Positions 10,777-22,998 of a DNA stretch of 64,000 bases are shown one piece after another. The translations under genes and the position numbers were made by a program. The stretch covers positions 31,797,501 to 31,861,500 of the forward strand of contig BRKX01000002.1 in assembly GCA_026008535.1 (NCBI GenBank), written 5' to 3'. The notes beneath the pieces were generated by a model, which worked only from the letters and a program-made list of their open reading frames with translations, ran no database searches and had not been told where the DNA came from. This DNA comes from Perilla frutescens. Its lineage: Eukaryota; Streptophyta; Magnoliopsida; Lamiales; Lamiaceae. Within the stretch, counting starts at the first letter, position 1. Every line of letters starts with the position of its first letter.

Positions 10777-12201
10777 TGAGAATTTTCTTTTGTCACAATT
10801 TAATCAATCACAGGCTTTAATTTACCAAATCTCAATTATGCAAGTGAACATACGGAGCATAAGAGATCGGATCGAATACGGGGAATTAATTGCATAAACG
10901 AGTCTACAAGTACCATCACATCGAACATTTTCACTAGTCAAACTAACCATTCAGAATTTAGTTGGAGAATTAACTAGAAAAACAAGATTTGTAATAATAA
11001 ACAAAGATAGCAAGACAAGAGAAGTAAAAGAGAATAAAAACCAAATAAAAATCACTTAAGAGAAATTGGCTCTAGGGTATCGACCATTGTCAAGGATATA
11101 ATCATCAAATAAGGGATTCATGCACAATTTTCCAATCAAATGACAATTGATAACAAATATAGCCTAAGCCCTCTTTCAAGCAACCAATGCATTTTAAATT
11201 AAACACAACCCCCTATCTCTAGAGCTCAATTGTAATTTAATCTAAATTAAACTCAATCAACCAATTAAACACCAATTTAACACTAATTTCTCAATCTCAT
11301 GCCAAATTGGGATCATAAATCAATTACCCATGCATAATTAGTTTTCTCAAACCTAATCACATATAAATTTCTATCCTAGGATGGCCAATCCAAGCATAGA
11401 TTCAATCATAACATTGATTTATGATGAAAAATTGGAAAATCAAGCATATACCCATATTCAATTCATATATCCAAAACCAAATCTCAAAACCCTAGATGCC
11501 TAAGAATTTAGCTATCCATAAACATAATAGAAGAATAAATCACAATAAAGAGGAAAATAGGCAAAGAGGAGAAAAAACCCAAAAACTTGTATTAAAATTC
11601 TTCAAAATGGCACTTGCTCTTCAAGATCCCAAAATTCCAAAGCAAAACACTCTTTCTCTCTCTACAAGTGGAAAAATATGAGGATGGATACCTCATTTTC
11701 GAACTAAGGTATCTATATATACAAGGTGTAGGAAAATAGGGTGAGAAATAAAGCAAAAATCAAAAATTCCAGAAATGTGACACATGGGCGCAACACGGGC
11801 TCGGTCGCGCCCCTGTGGCTCGCGTCGCGTCAGGGAGGCGTGACCCGAATGGGGATGGCGCCGGTAGGGCCGCATTACATGCGGCTGAAATACCGCCATG
11901 GACACGGAGTGGTGGTCGCGGGTCTGGCTCTGGGTTGCGCCACATTGCAGGCCGTTCGGTGCTGCGGCTTCGATCCGACCTTCGTGTTTTCTCCCGATAC
12001 GCACTTCGACACTCCATTTGATCCTTTCTCAATTCTCGGGCCTTGGATTGCTCATTTTACCCTGTTTTCTAAACTGACGGTGTTAGCAACACTTATTCTA
12101 AATATCATCTAACATTACGCTATACTATTACTAAACATACTAAAACATGATAAAAACATATGGATTAATGCTCGGATTAGGACTAAAATACAAGTATGTC
12201 A
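10777..12201 (-). repeat. Athila 5' LTR (about 1425 bp)
   Basis: The plus strand begins TGAGAA and ends TGTCA, so TGA...TCA termini bracket the LTR next to the primer site. Contents on the minus strand are a GC-rich U3 block (about 11990-11790), a TATA box (tatatagat, plus 11712-11722) and an AT-rich R/U5. The left boundary is inferred from the primer site because the other LTR copy is out of the window. No TSD can be checked, as the left flank is missing. Confidence 0.75.
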
Positions 12202-12438
12202 GTACCTACCCCATACAGTGACCACGGTGAGACCATCACGACGTGCTACTATCGCTGACTCATCAAACGGCGGCTGCTCACTGATGTGTAGGTCTCCTAC
12301 GGAGGCATTAATGCCTCCGGACGAAGAGGATGATCCGCTGGCACCGCCAGGGGTGCCAGATCCACCAATATCACCTCTAGTGCCAGATCCGCTGGCACCA
12401 CGCAGCCTGCCAAATAATCCACATCTAGGTATCTGCAT
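12202..12438 (-). pseudogene. CACTA second ORF (TNPA-like), N-terminal fragment
   Basis: An open frame of about 79 codons starts just downstream of the transposase remnant. It is rich in Gly, Ser and Thr (for example RGDIGGSGTPGGASGSSSSS), and the genuine element part ends at the Athila boundary. Position after the transposase and low-complexity Gly/Ser content match the second gene of CACTA elements, whose product binds subterminal repeats. No conserved domain is left. Confidence 0.45.
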
Positions 12439-12529
12439 CTATTAAAATAAGTTAGTAAAAATACATTTAATGTAAGGCAAATAAATAATGAAACAAATAC
12501 GCGATCACGTAATTCACAACTAATCATCG

Positions 12530-12845
12530 TCTATACTATCACTATTGTCATCTGCATCAGTGAAAATATCTTCTTCTTCGTCTTCTACTTTTTCTTCTTC
12601 TGCATCCCCTTCATCTTCAATTTCTATCTCACCTCCATTCAGATGAATGGAAACATAATCATCAATCTCTATAACTGGAGGCCGATTATTATGTAGTTCA
12701 TCCTCTTAAAAAGCTGGGACTTCTACATTTGAGAATGATGTTTCTTGTGGGAGTTCTACATTGGACCTAGCTTTAATCTTACACACGGTCCACCAATCAC
12801 TTTTTGATCGAGATAAACTCGGATAGGAACAGTAATTGATCTATG
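12530..12845 (-). pseudogene. CACTA transposase (TNPD-like) C-terminal remnant
   Basis: The minus strand reads WWTVCKIKARS, then, after an in-frame TAA near 12706, PPVIEIDDYVSIHLNGGEIE and a Glu/Asp-rich tail ending DSDSIDDD before the stop. This acidic tail is typical of plant CACTA transposases (Transposase_24/En-Spm type). The catalytic part is missing, so it is a relic. Confidence 0.6.
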
Positions 12846-13524
12846 TTTCACTAATAACTACTTAATCAATACCAACAAACACCAACATAAATAATATATC
12901 AACATCACCAATAATTCATAAAGAGGGATCCAGGGGCCCTCATCCCATTCATAATAGCATAATTTGAATTTAATTGGATGTAATAAATTGAACAACATTC
13001 TTATAAATAATTATAAAAACACACATGGCATATATCACATCATACTAATTTCAATTTAATAAATTAAACAACATGCTTTTAAACAAACATGCTTATAATA
13101 TATCACATCATATATACTTAACATGCTTATTAACATAATACTTAACATGCTTAATTTCAATTTTAATTTCATAAACTGTCGAACATGCTTATTAACATCA
13201 TACTTAATTAACATGCTTATTAACATCATACTTAACATGCTTAATTTCAACTTCAATTTCACATCATAATTAATTTGGCAAATAGAACTCACCTTTAACT
13301 TAATTCTTTTGATTTGCTTCTACCAAATTGAGCAAACTACTTTGAACGAACCCTAAACAAAAATTCATAACAACAAACAAACAATTAAATAATTAGGTAA
13401 TAGCAGTTAATTAATTATTAACAATTTAAGTTATAAGTCAGTTTATTTATTCTCAATTTTACATTAAACTCTAACCCTCAATTTCCAAATCCCTAACCCC
13501 TAATTTCTAATCCCTAATCACTAA

Positions 13525-13525
13525 C

Positions 13526-13568
<43 letters not shown>

Positions 13569-13681
13569 TAATAATAATAATGACAATAATAAAAATAATG
13601 TAGCAACAAGAACAGATATACCTAACCCCCAATTTCCAAATCCCTAACCCCTAATTTCCAATCCCTAATCCCTAACATAAA

Positions 13682-13734
<53 letters not shown>
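13525..13734. repeat. Two AAT microsatellites in a duplicated segment
   Basis: AAT runs occur at about 13525-13570 and 13684-13734. Each follows a copy of a CCAAATCCCTAACCCCTAAT-like sentence (about 13480 and 13630), so the segment was duplicated inside the CACTA element. Confidence 0.8.
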
Positions 13735-13736
<2 letters not shown>

Positions 13737-13759
13737 CAGCAACGTAACAACGAAGAAGA

Positions 13760-13980
13760 AGAGGGTAGAGGGAGAGAGAGCTAAGAGAGGGAGAGAGAAA
13801 GACAGCCGAGAGAGAGGGGGGGAAGAGAGATGGAGGAAGAAGGCAGAGAGAGAGAGCGAGCCGAGAGAGGGAGAGATGTCGGAGGGAGAGACAGAGAGAG
13901 AGACGAGAGGGAGAGAGAGAGAGAGATGCTGAGAGAGGGAGAAGAGACAGAGTGAGAGAGAGAGAGACAGAGATAGTACC
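13760..13980. repeat. GA-rich low-complexity tract
   Basis: An almost pure purine stretch of GAGAGA-type repeats with scattered C and T. The Ser/Leu-rich open frame on the opposite strand (14029-13781) is only its translation and is not called as a gene. Confidence 0.7.
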
Positions 13981-14130
13981 TGCCGAGTCCGCCGCGTCTG
14001 CCGCTGCCGCCGCCGTTCGCCTCCGTCACTGCCGCCTACTTCACCGTCGCCATCGATGGGTAGAGAGGGGGTTGGGTTGGGTTAGGTTGAGAATTAGGAC
14101 TCGATCGAAATGAAAAAGGAGGGTTCGAAT

Positions 14131-14657
14131 TGACTGTATAATAATTTTCTAGTGACGGAATAACGACGGACATAGTCCGTCGTTAGCATTAAAAAATAAA
14201 TACAAAATATTAAGAAAAATCTAATGACGTCCGTCATTAAAATTAAAAAAAATACAAAATATTAAAAAAACCAACACGGACCATGTCCGTAGTTAAAATT
14301 TAAAAAAATAAATCCATAATATATATAAAAAATAACGACGTACTACGTCCGCCGTTACTTAATTAATTTAAAGGGAAAATTTAAAAAAAAAAAGCTAATG
14401 ACGGATATATCCGTCGTTACAATTATTAATTAATTAAAAAAATTAAAAATATATAATGACAGATATAATCCATCATTAATCCTAACGACAACAATTCCGT
14501 CGTAGATCCGTCGTACAATTTAACCGTGAACCGGCCCCGCTAAAAAATTTCGGCTCAAATGTTAACGACGGACAGATCGTTGGTAATCCGTTGGTAATAG
14601 TGACGGATAAAAATCCATCGCTAATGTCCGTCGCTAAACTCCGTTTTTCTTGTAGTG
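14131..14657. repeat. CACTA terminal and subterminal repeats
   Basis: Repeated ACGACGGA / TCCGTCGT words, many as short inverted pairs (for example ACGGACATAGTCCGTCGTT), alternate with AT-rich spacers. The array ends in the CACTA terminus. Such arrays are binding sites for the element's own proteins. Confidence 0.75.
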
Positions 14658-15630
14658 TATTATTAATACATCAAAATAAACATAATATTGATATCTTATA
14701 TGGTAATTAAAACATATATCAAATCAAACATATACAACATTATACAACATATTATCTAGCAAATGAGACTCGGTATGGAGAAATTATAAATTTTCCCGAT
14801 CACATATTTTTGTAAAGGATCTAGTAAATTAATTTGTTTTGAACAACAATCGACTTATTCCTTTGTCAATTGAAATTTTATTTAATTCTCGCGCGATCGA
14901 TTTGATTTCTTTTGGTTAAATGAATTTCATATGATCGACTTCTAGCTTATTCCACTTTTATGTTATTTAAATTGATAATAATAAAAAACAATGTATTATA
15001 ATTTAACCCAAAGTATCACAAGTTCTCCTATCATTAATTGTTGATGAGTGCATCCTTTTATTTTACTAATAGGCATACAAGAAAATTTATATATTTTTTC
15101 AGAAAAATAACAAATCATGATATTAATAGGGACAGCTAGATTTAAAATGATTAAAAAGTTATGATTTAATATCTGAATAGATCACTTGATTTCAATCATG
15201 AAAAAGAACCTTTAACAGCGACAACACCCTTGATACTTCCAAAATCAACTATCAGTATGATGTTACAGCGCATATTAAAACGAGTAATTGCACGATAAAT
15301 TGTGATTTTTTGAAAAAATTACAATGGTAACAATAAAATCTCGATTACATTATTGGATCGATGAACTTTAATATTACGTACCTGATTACACAACGAGACA
15401 ACTTGTTCAGTTGTTTATGGTTTCCCCAAATGAAGGCGCAGGACAAAATCCAATTAATTAATATATGGGAATATTTTCACATAAAAATATTTTTTCCACA
15501 AAATGACTAAAATTGTGTAAATTTATTAATAATTATAAATCTCTCCCATTTTATTTTATTTTAAAATATTGGGAGTATATTTATTAATAACGAGCAACTT
15601 ACCATACATATCAATAATAAGAATTTTGAC
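14658..15630. other. Intergenic AT-rich sequence
   Basis: I find no gene, RNA or clear repeat here beyond short AT-rich stretches. The three bases after the CACTA end are TAT, a possible half of its 3-bp target duplication. Confidence 0.5.
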
Positions 15631-15807
15631 GTGGTCTAAATGTGGAGTGAGATAGCTTGAGACCGAAAGTCTCGAGTTCAAATATCACCAAAACTACTAG
15701 ACGTGAGTCCTATCATAATTTTAGTTTACCTTTTCGGTGAGATTTGCATGAGTTTGCACTCTTAAGTAACAATTGCGGCCTGTGGATTACTTTTGTCGTT
15801 AAAAAAA
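15631..15807 (+). mobile_element. tRNA-derived SINE-like element
   Basis: A pol III A-box-like word (GTGGTCTAAATGTGG) is followed about 50 bases later by a B-box-like word (GAGTTCAAATATCACC). The stretch ends in a short A run after TTGTCGTT. This is the usual plan of plant SINEs. It is degenerate, so moderate confidence only. Confidence 0.45.
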
Positions 15808-16011
15808 TGGGATGGTCTTCCAATTTCACTAACTATAGGTTTAGCCTATCAGTACACCAGATTTAAGTTATTATATAGGAACAAAACTTACATATTTAGA
15901 GTGCACCCTCATATATATATAGTGACAATGGATTAATTTTCCTAGCTATAATAGAAGAAGAAAAAAAGAATTTAGCAAACGATGGTGGTCATAAGATCTA
16001 AAATTTGTAAA

Positions 16012-16078
16012 AAAAAAAAAAAACAAACAAAAAAAAACACACACACACACACAAACAACAACAAAAAAAAAAAAAACT
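16012..16078. repeat. A-rich / CA low-complexity tract
   Basis: Long A runs interspersed with CACACA units. Confidence 0.8.
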
Positions 16079-16114
16079 AGAAGATAAAATTTGGATTCTA
16101 TATTATCCTATCAC

Positions 16115-16967
16115 GTACATGAGTTTACCCTTTCTCATTGGGTAGTACCCAAATCCGATGGGATGAAGATATGTAGCATTTTTTTTTAATACAATGAAAG
16201 TAAAATTTTATGACAAAAACTTGTATGAAATCGTTTAACGGGTCTCTTACGTTAAACGGGTCAAATAAGATCCAAACCCGTCCAAAAAATCCTTCCAAAC
16301 CCGTCAAAACCCGCGTGTGGACTCCACGTGCCCGCCCACGTTCAACCACTCGGGTATCACTAGGTACAAAGTAAATTATCATTATGTGTGAAGTATCACT
16401 AACTATGCGGTGAAGTATCATTAACTATGAAGTGAAATATCATTAGATATAAATTTGGCGAAATATTATTAACTATTAAGTGAAATATCATTAGATATAT
16501 ATCTGGTAAAATATCATTAACTTTGAAGTGAAGTATCATTAGATATATATCTGGTGAAATATCATTAAGTCTGATGTGAAGTATCATTAACTATGAAGTG
16601 AATTATCATTAGATATAAATTTGGCAAAATATCATTAACTATTAAGTGAAGTATTATATATATATATATATATATATTTGGTGAATTATCATTAATTATA
16701 AGATGAAGTATCATTAACTCGGAAGTGGAATATAATATGATACTTTACTTTATACCTAGTGACCTGAGTCATTTTATTTTTTAATTATATATTTTATTTA
16801 ACTCGGATCCGGATAGAAACCTATCTAACGTAAGAGACCTATTAGATGATCTCACACAAATATGCCCCAAATTTTATTGTATAAGTAATTTTTTTTTCTC
16901 GCATTTTTTTCATCCCAATGAATGTGGGTACTATTTCACGGGGAGAGGGTATAATTCCTCCATGTAC
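16115..16967. mobile_element. Long-TIR MITE (MULE-like) with internal minisatellite
   Basis: The first about 170 bp (16115-16285) and last about 170 bp (16800-16967) are inverted copies. Shared words include GTACAT, the GGGATGAA region, AAAATTT and GGTCTCTTACGTTA. Between them (16385-16740) lies a tandem array of units such as GTGAAGTATCATTAACTATG. There is no coding capacity. Long TIRs suggest a non-autonomous Mutator-like element; I could not fix a target duplication. Confidence 0.65.
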
Positions 16968-17431
16968 ACTAATCCAGCAGTAGCACCGTGGTTGTTGTGA
17001 CACTGACAAGTGACAAGTATCTTTTATTTGTTATTTTTGCTTTTATTGTTAATTTAAATTCTTACATGACAAAAATATAATATGAACTGAGTGATAATAA
17101 AATATCCGAGGATACATAGAATATTACTTTTTAAAGAAATACATATAATACATGCCACATTAGAGTAGAGATTTAGTACATGAATTAATCACTTAGGAAA
17201 GTCATTAAAATATTTATTGTGAAATCCTTTTGAATTTCATAATAATCTAAATTATAAGGTCTTACTTAAACTACAAAAAAAAAAAAAGAGGAGAAAATCC
17301 TGTCACGGTCAGTAATGTCTTCAAGAAATAAAGTGAAGATCATCCAAGGAATAAACAAATGATTGAAACCAAGAGAGTGAGAGAGAGAGAGACGGAGAGT
17401 AGATTTGAATTCGATCCGGATGATGAATAAG
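16968..17431. other. Intergenic; 3' flank of the ERF gene
   Basis: AT-rich sequence with a GA repeat near 17370-17392. It contains the presumed 3' UTR of the minus-strand ERF gene. No independent gene was seen. Confidence 0.5.
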
Positions 17432-18046
17432 CTAGCAGAAGCTCCATAATCTGATATCACCATCTTCACAACTCGAATAATCATCCTCCACCACCATCGA
17501 CGGATCATAAAACACCCCATTTATCATCTCATAGTACTTAGGGGATTCAAAGTTGTACCACGAGTAATCACCACAATCTGCAGCAGCCAAGGAAATAAGA
17601 TCATCTTCAATCCGAACACTGGGCTCATTTGAAGACGAAGAAAGCGAAGGCGACAACGACGACGACGAAGAAGAAAACGGCGATGGCGGGCTCAAATCTT
17701 GTAGAAGGTCAGCAGTTGCCGCTGCAGCAGCGATTTTTTGGATTGATTTAGGAGACATGTCACTAGTGTTATGATGAGAAATATTGAAATTTTGGATTGA
17801 GTTTGGGAAATTAAGGTTTGCTTTTGATCCCTTGAGACATAAAAGAGCAGCATCATAAGCTCTTGCAGCTGCTTCAGGGGTTGAATATGATCCCAACCAA
17901 ATTCTTGTTTTTTGATTTGGAGCTCTGACTTCAGACACCCATGATCCCCAGCTTCTCATTCTTACACCCTTGTATTTTTTCTTTGATGATGATGATGTGT
18001 TTTGTGTTGATGGAATCTTGGATTCCTGCTTCACCATTTTCTTCAA
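17432..18046 (-). CDS. AP2/ERF transcription factor, ERF014-like (DREB-related subfamily II)
   Basis: An intronless 204-aa protein. Residues about 23-82 form one AP2/ERF DNA-binding domain: KKYKGVRMRSWGSWVSEVRA, the WLGSYSTPEAAARAYDAALL helix and KGSKANLNFP. The WV-EVRAP type with a single domain, followed by a Ser/Pro-rich acidic C-terminus ending IRLWSFC, resembles Arabidopsis ERF012-ERF014. A DLLQDLSPP stretch could be a weak EAR-like motif. The start is ATG at 18046, with an in-frame Met three codons later as alternative; a TATA box lies about 125 bases upstream. It is expected in the nucleus, binding DRE/GCC-type elements in stress or developmental responses. The exact member is uncertain. 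Confidence 0.93.
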   Translation of the reverse strand: MKKMVKQESKIPSTQNTSSSSKKKYKGVRMRSWGSWVSEVRAPNQKTRIWLGSYSTPEAAARAYDAALLCLKGSKANLNFPNSIQNFNISHHNTSDMSPKSIQKIAAAAATADLLQDLSPPSPFSSSSSSLSPSLSSSSNEPSVRIEDDLISLAAADCGDYSWYNFESPKYYEMINGVFYDPSMVVEDDYSSCEDGDIRLWSFC

Positions 18047-18170
18047 AATGCAGCTGGGGGAAGAAAAACAAAACGAGTAGGAATAAATAAGTGCGTGTCG
18101 TATTGTATGTGTGTTTTAGTTTCCTTTTTGGGTTTGATATATGATGTGTTGAAGAATGGATTTTCTTGAT

Positions 18171-18182
18171 CATATTTATAGA
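18171..18182 (-). promoter_or_regulatory. TATA box of the ERF gene
   Basis: TCTATAAATATG on the minus strand, about 125 bases upstream of the ERF start codon. Confidence 0.6.
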
Positions 18183-18880
18183 GAGGGGGTGGGGGTGGGG
18201 GTGGGGGAGTTCATTTTAGTCAATCATTATAAATATATGTAATTAACCTGCAGCAGGATGAATATGGGTGCCAGATGTTTTCCAGTGAATTTTTTTGGCT
18301 CATGAAAACTAAATATTATGTCATGAATCATGAGAGAGACTTTTCTATCCAGAAAATTCATATATTTTGTTAAATAAAATATGTCTAGTTAAATTTGTTA
18401 TAAATTGACCATCCATCTCTTGGTCTATTATTAGCACTTAGCCCGCAGTAACAACGTCTTAACCTTTTTTTTTTTAAAATGTTCTTTGTGTTCTTTTTTT
18501 TTTATCTAATTTTCCCCCCTTTTGGATTGACTGCTTCTTGGTCTCTCGTGACTCGTGTGCCGGGTTGTTATCACCCTAGGAACTATTAATGGAATTTAAA
18601 TCACGCCTCTAACTTTCATCTCCAATAAATATTAACTTTTTCTTTATACTATTTGTTGAACTAAAAAATATTTACAGAAAACATAGATCATCGTATAGGC
18701 TTTCATATTAATTGAGTCGAATTAATATTCAATATATAATTGGTCATATTTTTAAAAAAAATATATGTTTGAACTTGTTTGATTATAACTTATCTAATCA
18801 TCTGAATGTGTATAAATATATTTATTAGTAATCTACACTTGTTGGCTTAAAATAAACTAAAACTTAATTGTACACATAAG
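18183..18880. other. Upstream region of the ERF gene and AT-rich intergenic DNA
   Basis: A G-rich tract (GGGGGTGGGGGTGGGGGT type, 18184-18207) sits directly upstream of the ERF TATA box. Beyond it I see only AT-rich sequence. Confidence 0.5.
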
Positions 18881-19252
18881 AAATCCTCTAATCCGAATTG
18901 TATGTCCCAACATTAATTTTATTAATTTTTCTTTCATTTTTCTTTAATTTTAGTTTTTTGTTATTTAGTTTAATTTTACATTATTATTTAGGATATATTC
19001 CATCCAATTAAGATTTATAATTATTTTTTAGCATTTAAATTTCATTTTATATAGTTAATATAATCGATTATTTGAAAATTGGGGTATATATATATATATT
19101 TATATAAAAAATTAAAATTCTTAACAATAAATATTAATTAAGATTGGTTATAATATAATAAATATTATTTTTTATAATAAACGACATTATTAAAATTACG
19201 TGATTTTTTTATGTTGGGACATGGATGAGACACACTTTGCTAACTAGAGGAT
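18881..19252. mobile_element. MITE family copy A
   Basis: It starts AAATCCTCTAATCCG..TGTCCCAACAT and ends ATGTTGGGACAT..CTAGAGGAT, an inverted pair about 370 bp apart with AT-rich filling. Two related copies are at 57409-57787 and 60974-61336. Confidence 0.6.
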
Positions 19253-21089
19253 CTCAACTCCAATGTATATATGTTGCTTTAGAAGCACACGGATAAATTA
19301 TTCAAAAATATAACATTTATCTATTCTTTCTTTTTTCAGTCAAGACATATTATAATAAACACACACACACACATATATATATATATTAGACATGATATAT
19401 ATCATGTATATACATCTGAATGTAACTAAAAATGCTACACAAAATAGAAAAAATAAAGAAATAAATATATAGTTGCTAGCTAGAAATAAAAAAGAATCAG
19501 AAGATTTAAAAGGATATACAAGCAGCTTCGAGGATGCTTACGATACTGTGCATGTCTGAATAAAATCCATAAAAACAAAATCAACAAAAAAATCCAAAAA
19601 AAAAGAAATTAAAACAGCTGGTGCTTCTCTGTCATGCATGAAACTCTATAACGCGTTTTCTGAGCCTTACCTTACCCCTTCAATTCTCTCTCTCTCTCTC
19701 TCTCTCTCCTTTTTATTTTTTTTCTTTTTTCTTTCTTTTATTCTCTTATTAAGATACATAATTAGATGAAAATGCGATTAAAAAGATATTCTTATTAATA
19801 TTTTTAACTGTATTATGCAGTTGTACGGTACAACCATGCATAGAAATCAAATTTGAAAAAGTGACTATATATACACACACACACATGCATGCATGCTCAG
19901 AAAACACAAAAACAATAACATGCGTGAGACGACGCACCTTTTCGACGAAATGCACTTTATCTCATGTGGGACTATATATAGTTAGCTAATAGCTAGTATG
20001 CTAAATTGCTAATGCAATACATATTGCTATATATAGATAATAGCTAGATTTAATTTGAAAGATTATCCATTATTTTCTTACATATGTTAACTGTGCGTGT
20101 TTCAAAAAATTTCGATATAAAACTCGTGTCAGTCGGTACTTAATTCTATTCAGATCTAAAACTATATTTGATGATATATTTGTAATTTTAATTACCATAT
20201 TTGAATTTGAATATGGGCCTATAGATCTTGTTTCGTTAGACGATTTGACACAAGACTTCCTGAATGTTTTTGAAGGGTAACACTTCTATTTTTATTTTTT
20301 ATAACTTTTTGAAAAGGAAAGTTAACATTGCTATTTATTTACTTATTTATTTGAGAAGGAAGGTTAACATTGTTTAGAACTATGTGAATAAGGTGTTTTG
20401 TATTAGACGCTGTCGTTGAAATAAAAGAAACTCTCATATATGACTTCATCAAAAAAAAAAATGAAAAGCTATATATATATATATATCTTAAACTTTTAGT
20501 TTGAAATGTAGTATTTAATTTACGAATTCTTAGGGGGAGAAAAAAGAAGTAGAATATTGGTGATATAATATGATCATGTGCAAATTGTACTCTGAGAAAT
20601 TTATATTAAAAGATAAAATATTTAATTAAAATAAAATGAAATATATTATATAATTGTGAGGATGGATAATTTAATGCCCTAGAATATGGATGATGCTAAA
20701 AAATGCCGCGTTAAGTGAAAAAAATTCAAACAAGTTGCCAGAAAGAAAGGATTGAAGCTGACAGCTCTTTTTATGGGTCATTACATTGCCACAGTGTCAT
20801 AATTACATTAGAAATAGTTATAATTCACTCAACAGTGACAAATCCAAACTAAAACCATATTAAAATGAGATTTAATATATATGTATATCACTTTATTATT
20901 GATCGAGCTCCAATTTTAAGGATGAGCTGAGTCAATTCTTGAGAATTCATTGTTTGTCTCTAGAGCTTTGTGAAGGTAAATCACATATGTATGTCTATGC
21001 TAGCAAATGTTTCTGAGTTGGCATGTGTATATACTATATCAATAACACAAAGTCTCTTGTCAGATTTTGAAAATTCAAAATACATAAAA
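19253..21089. other. AT-rich intergenic DNA with simple repeats
   Basis: It contains CA/TA repeats near 19360-19388, a CT repeat at about 19686-19710 and further TA runs. No coding frame with codon structure or recognisable similarity. Confidence 0.5.
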
Positions 21090-21720
21090 TTAGACGATTA
21101 GGCGGGCAGGTCATGCGGGTCAAAACTGACCTGACCCGCTCCAACTCCCAAAAAAAAAAGTTCATTAGAAACAGTATCATTCTTAACACTAAAAAATATC
21201 AGTTCGAAGTACAAAAAGTATCACCCATAACCATAAAAAGTATTGGACCTACAACTTGTCGTATACGAGTTTCTTTAATTTAAATTATGATTTATTCCAT
21301 CTCAATTAATGTTTAGAGTTTAGGGGTTTGGGGTTTAGTGTTTTTATAGGGTTTTTTTTGGGAGGGAAGGTTTAGAGATTTATTTTGTGTTTTTTAGAAT
21401 TTATTAATTCCATTTTAGGATATAAATTCATATTCATTTTGAATAAATTAAATCAATTTACTTTAATTTTAGGGTTCATTAATTTTATTTTAGAATATAA
21501 TTTTTTGGGGAAAAACAAAAGGAAAAATTGAAAATTGAAAAAAAATTGAAAATTACGCCGAAACAAAGACAAGCGAGTGACGCCCACGCGCCCGCCTGAG
21601 ATAAAAAATTGAAAAAAAAAATGAAAATTACGCGGAAAAAAAAACGTGTGACGTCCACGTGCCGTTTTATATATTGATATGTGGAGCAGCGGTGTGCATA
21701 AGTGTAGACCTCTATACATA
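21090..21720 (+). repeat. Dispersed repeat copy 1
   Basis: It shares an ordered set of phrases with 43790-44690: AAAAAGTATCAC, AATTAATGTTTAGAGT, TTACTTTAATTTTAG and a GTGTGACGTCCACGTG-like GC-richer end. There are no ORFs of interest. Probably a non-autonomous transposon copy. Confidence 0.5.
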
Positions 21721-22998
21721 TATAGTTAATGATCATAATTGTCCGTAATGAAGAACATGTTGAAGGAGAAAATTGTCGGGTCAATCCGTACACCTTTGGT
21801 TACTCGTAGACACAAATGGGAACACGAGTTATAATTAAGTTAGGGAATCATTTCATTAATTTTCACTAAATGAAAGTCTTAATTAAATTAAGTGGAGTTG
21901 CTGTTTGGTATATATGGTATGTTCTCAGGTGGCTGACAGCATTATTATTGTTTAAAGCCTACTCACATGCCAAAGAGCTTTTCCTTCTTGGAAGCTCCTA
22001 GGAAATTTCACCCAAATTAGGTAACAGATTTTCATTTACTACTTTTTTTTATTATGTTTTAATGTACATAATAACTAGAAATCATATTTTAGAAGGTAGA
22101 GTCACTTTTGGGCTCTAATCGATACACAACTAGAACTCTCTCTCTCTATATATACACATTAATTTTCATCCCAAATCCTAACCGGTCCCTACTCCGAGTC
22201 ATAATCGATGCTACTACCATCTAATTCGGTCTATTGGAAACCATATCATATCCTTGATAATATATTTTCTCCAAATCAATTTCATTGGCACTCTAATTTG
22301 ATTTGGACCTCAAATTGCAAACACACTAACCACAGGCCCCATTCCCATACATTATCTTCCTTCACGTACTTGCACATCCAGCAGCTATTTGATATCGTGA
22401 TTGGTCTAATTGTGATCTCATTTACACCTGACAACACTCGTTGTTGATTATTAGGTCATGTAATAGTAGATCAGATACACTCATACACACATCAATTTGT
22501 GTAATAATAAAATCTCATGCTTGAAATTATAAAAATAAAAAAGAATTGAAATTGCAAACTAACCCAAATAAATTAAATGTTGCGGCCGGACTGTATGGAA
22601 GTGTGTGAACTGTGGGAAGGAGTTGATCGTGTCCGTACTTGATCTAGGGCATGTATATATATTTTAATGAAACGAGGTATTAATAATAATTTTCTACTAA
22701 TACTAATAATGCAAACGGGCATTTAATGATGGAGAAGCAAGACAGCTAACGTTTTGGACCAAGTTTTGTTTAAGGTCAAAAGGCTTAACGTGCATATATT
22801 GGTAATTGTTGGTTTCATAAATGCTTGTGTTTCAAACAAAATATTCATTTTTTCATTTTTTTTCTAACTTTTAGAATTAGATTAGCATTTTAAATGGAGT
22901 AGGATGGGCGCAGCGTGCCATGAAGAAAGACGCATTGAATCTTGATGTTTGTTAGACTGAAGAGGCAACATGTGGCCAAGAAATAACCAAGAAGCCTG

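Larger units (their letters stand above)
1..12201 (-). mobile_element. Athila-type Ty3/gypsy LTR retrotransposon, degenerate, cut by the window edge
   Basis: In element orientation (minus strand) the order is 5' LTR, tRNA-Asp-type primer site, gag, protease, reverse transcriptase, RNase H, integrase, long spacer, Athila env-like ORF, polypurine tract, 3' LTR. Bases 1-58 match 12145-12201, so only the start of the 3' LTR is present and the rest lies left of the window. The gag-protease-RT part is one continuous reading frame from 10635 to about 7130, broken by nine stop codons. Pol is then frameshifted and internally deleted. A solo LTR is nested at 4087-5965. The primer site, gag type, protease DLGAS motif and env-like ORF place it in the Athila/Calypso lineage. 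It is old and cannot encode its own proteins. It interrupts a CACTA element at 12201. Confidence 0.9.
12202..14657 (-). mobile_element. CACTA (En/Spm) DNA transposon, 5' end plus internally deleted coding part
   Basis: The right end on the minus strand reads CACTACAAGAAAAACGGAG, the classic CACTA terminus. It is followed by subterminal repeats of ACGACGGA in both orientations out to about 14130. Inside are a GA/CT-rich first-exon-like region, AAT microsatellites, the C-terminal end of a TNPD-like transposase (12845-12530) and the start of a second ORF (12438-12202). The transposase catalytic core is absent between about 12850 and 13300. The Athila LTR abuts at 12201, so the other end should lie left of the window. 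Confidence 0.8.

Noticed and set aside
11760..12112. Overlapping ORFs in both strands near 11.8-12.1 kb
   Set aside because: All lie in the GC-rich U3 of the Athila LTR and have no protein motif.
13781..14029. Ser/Leu-rich minus ORF
   Set aside because: Translation of a GA/CT low-complexity tract inside the CACTA element.
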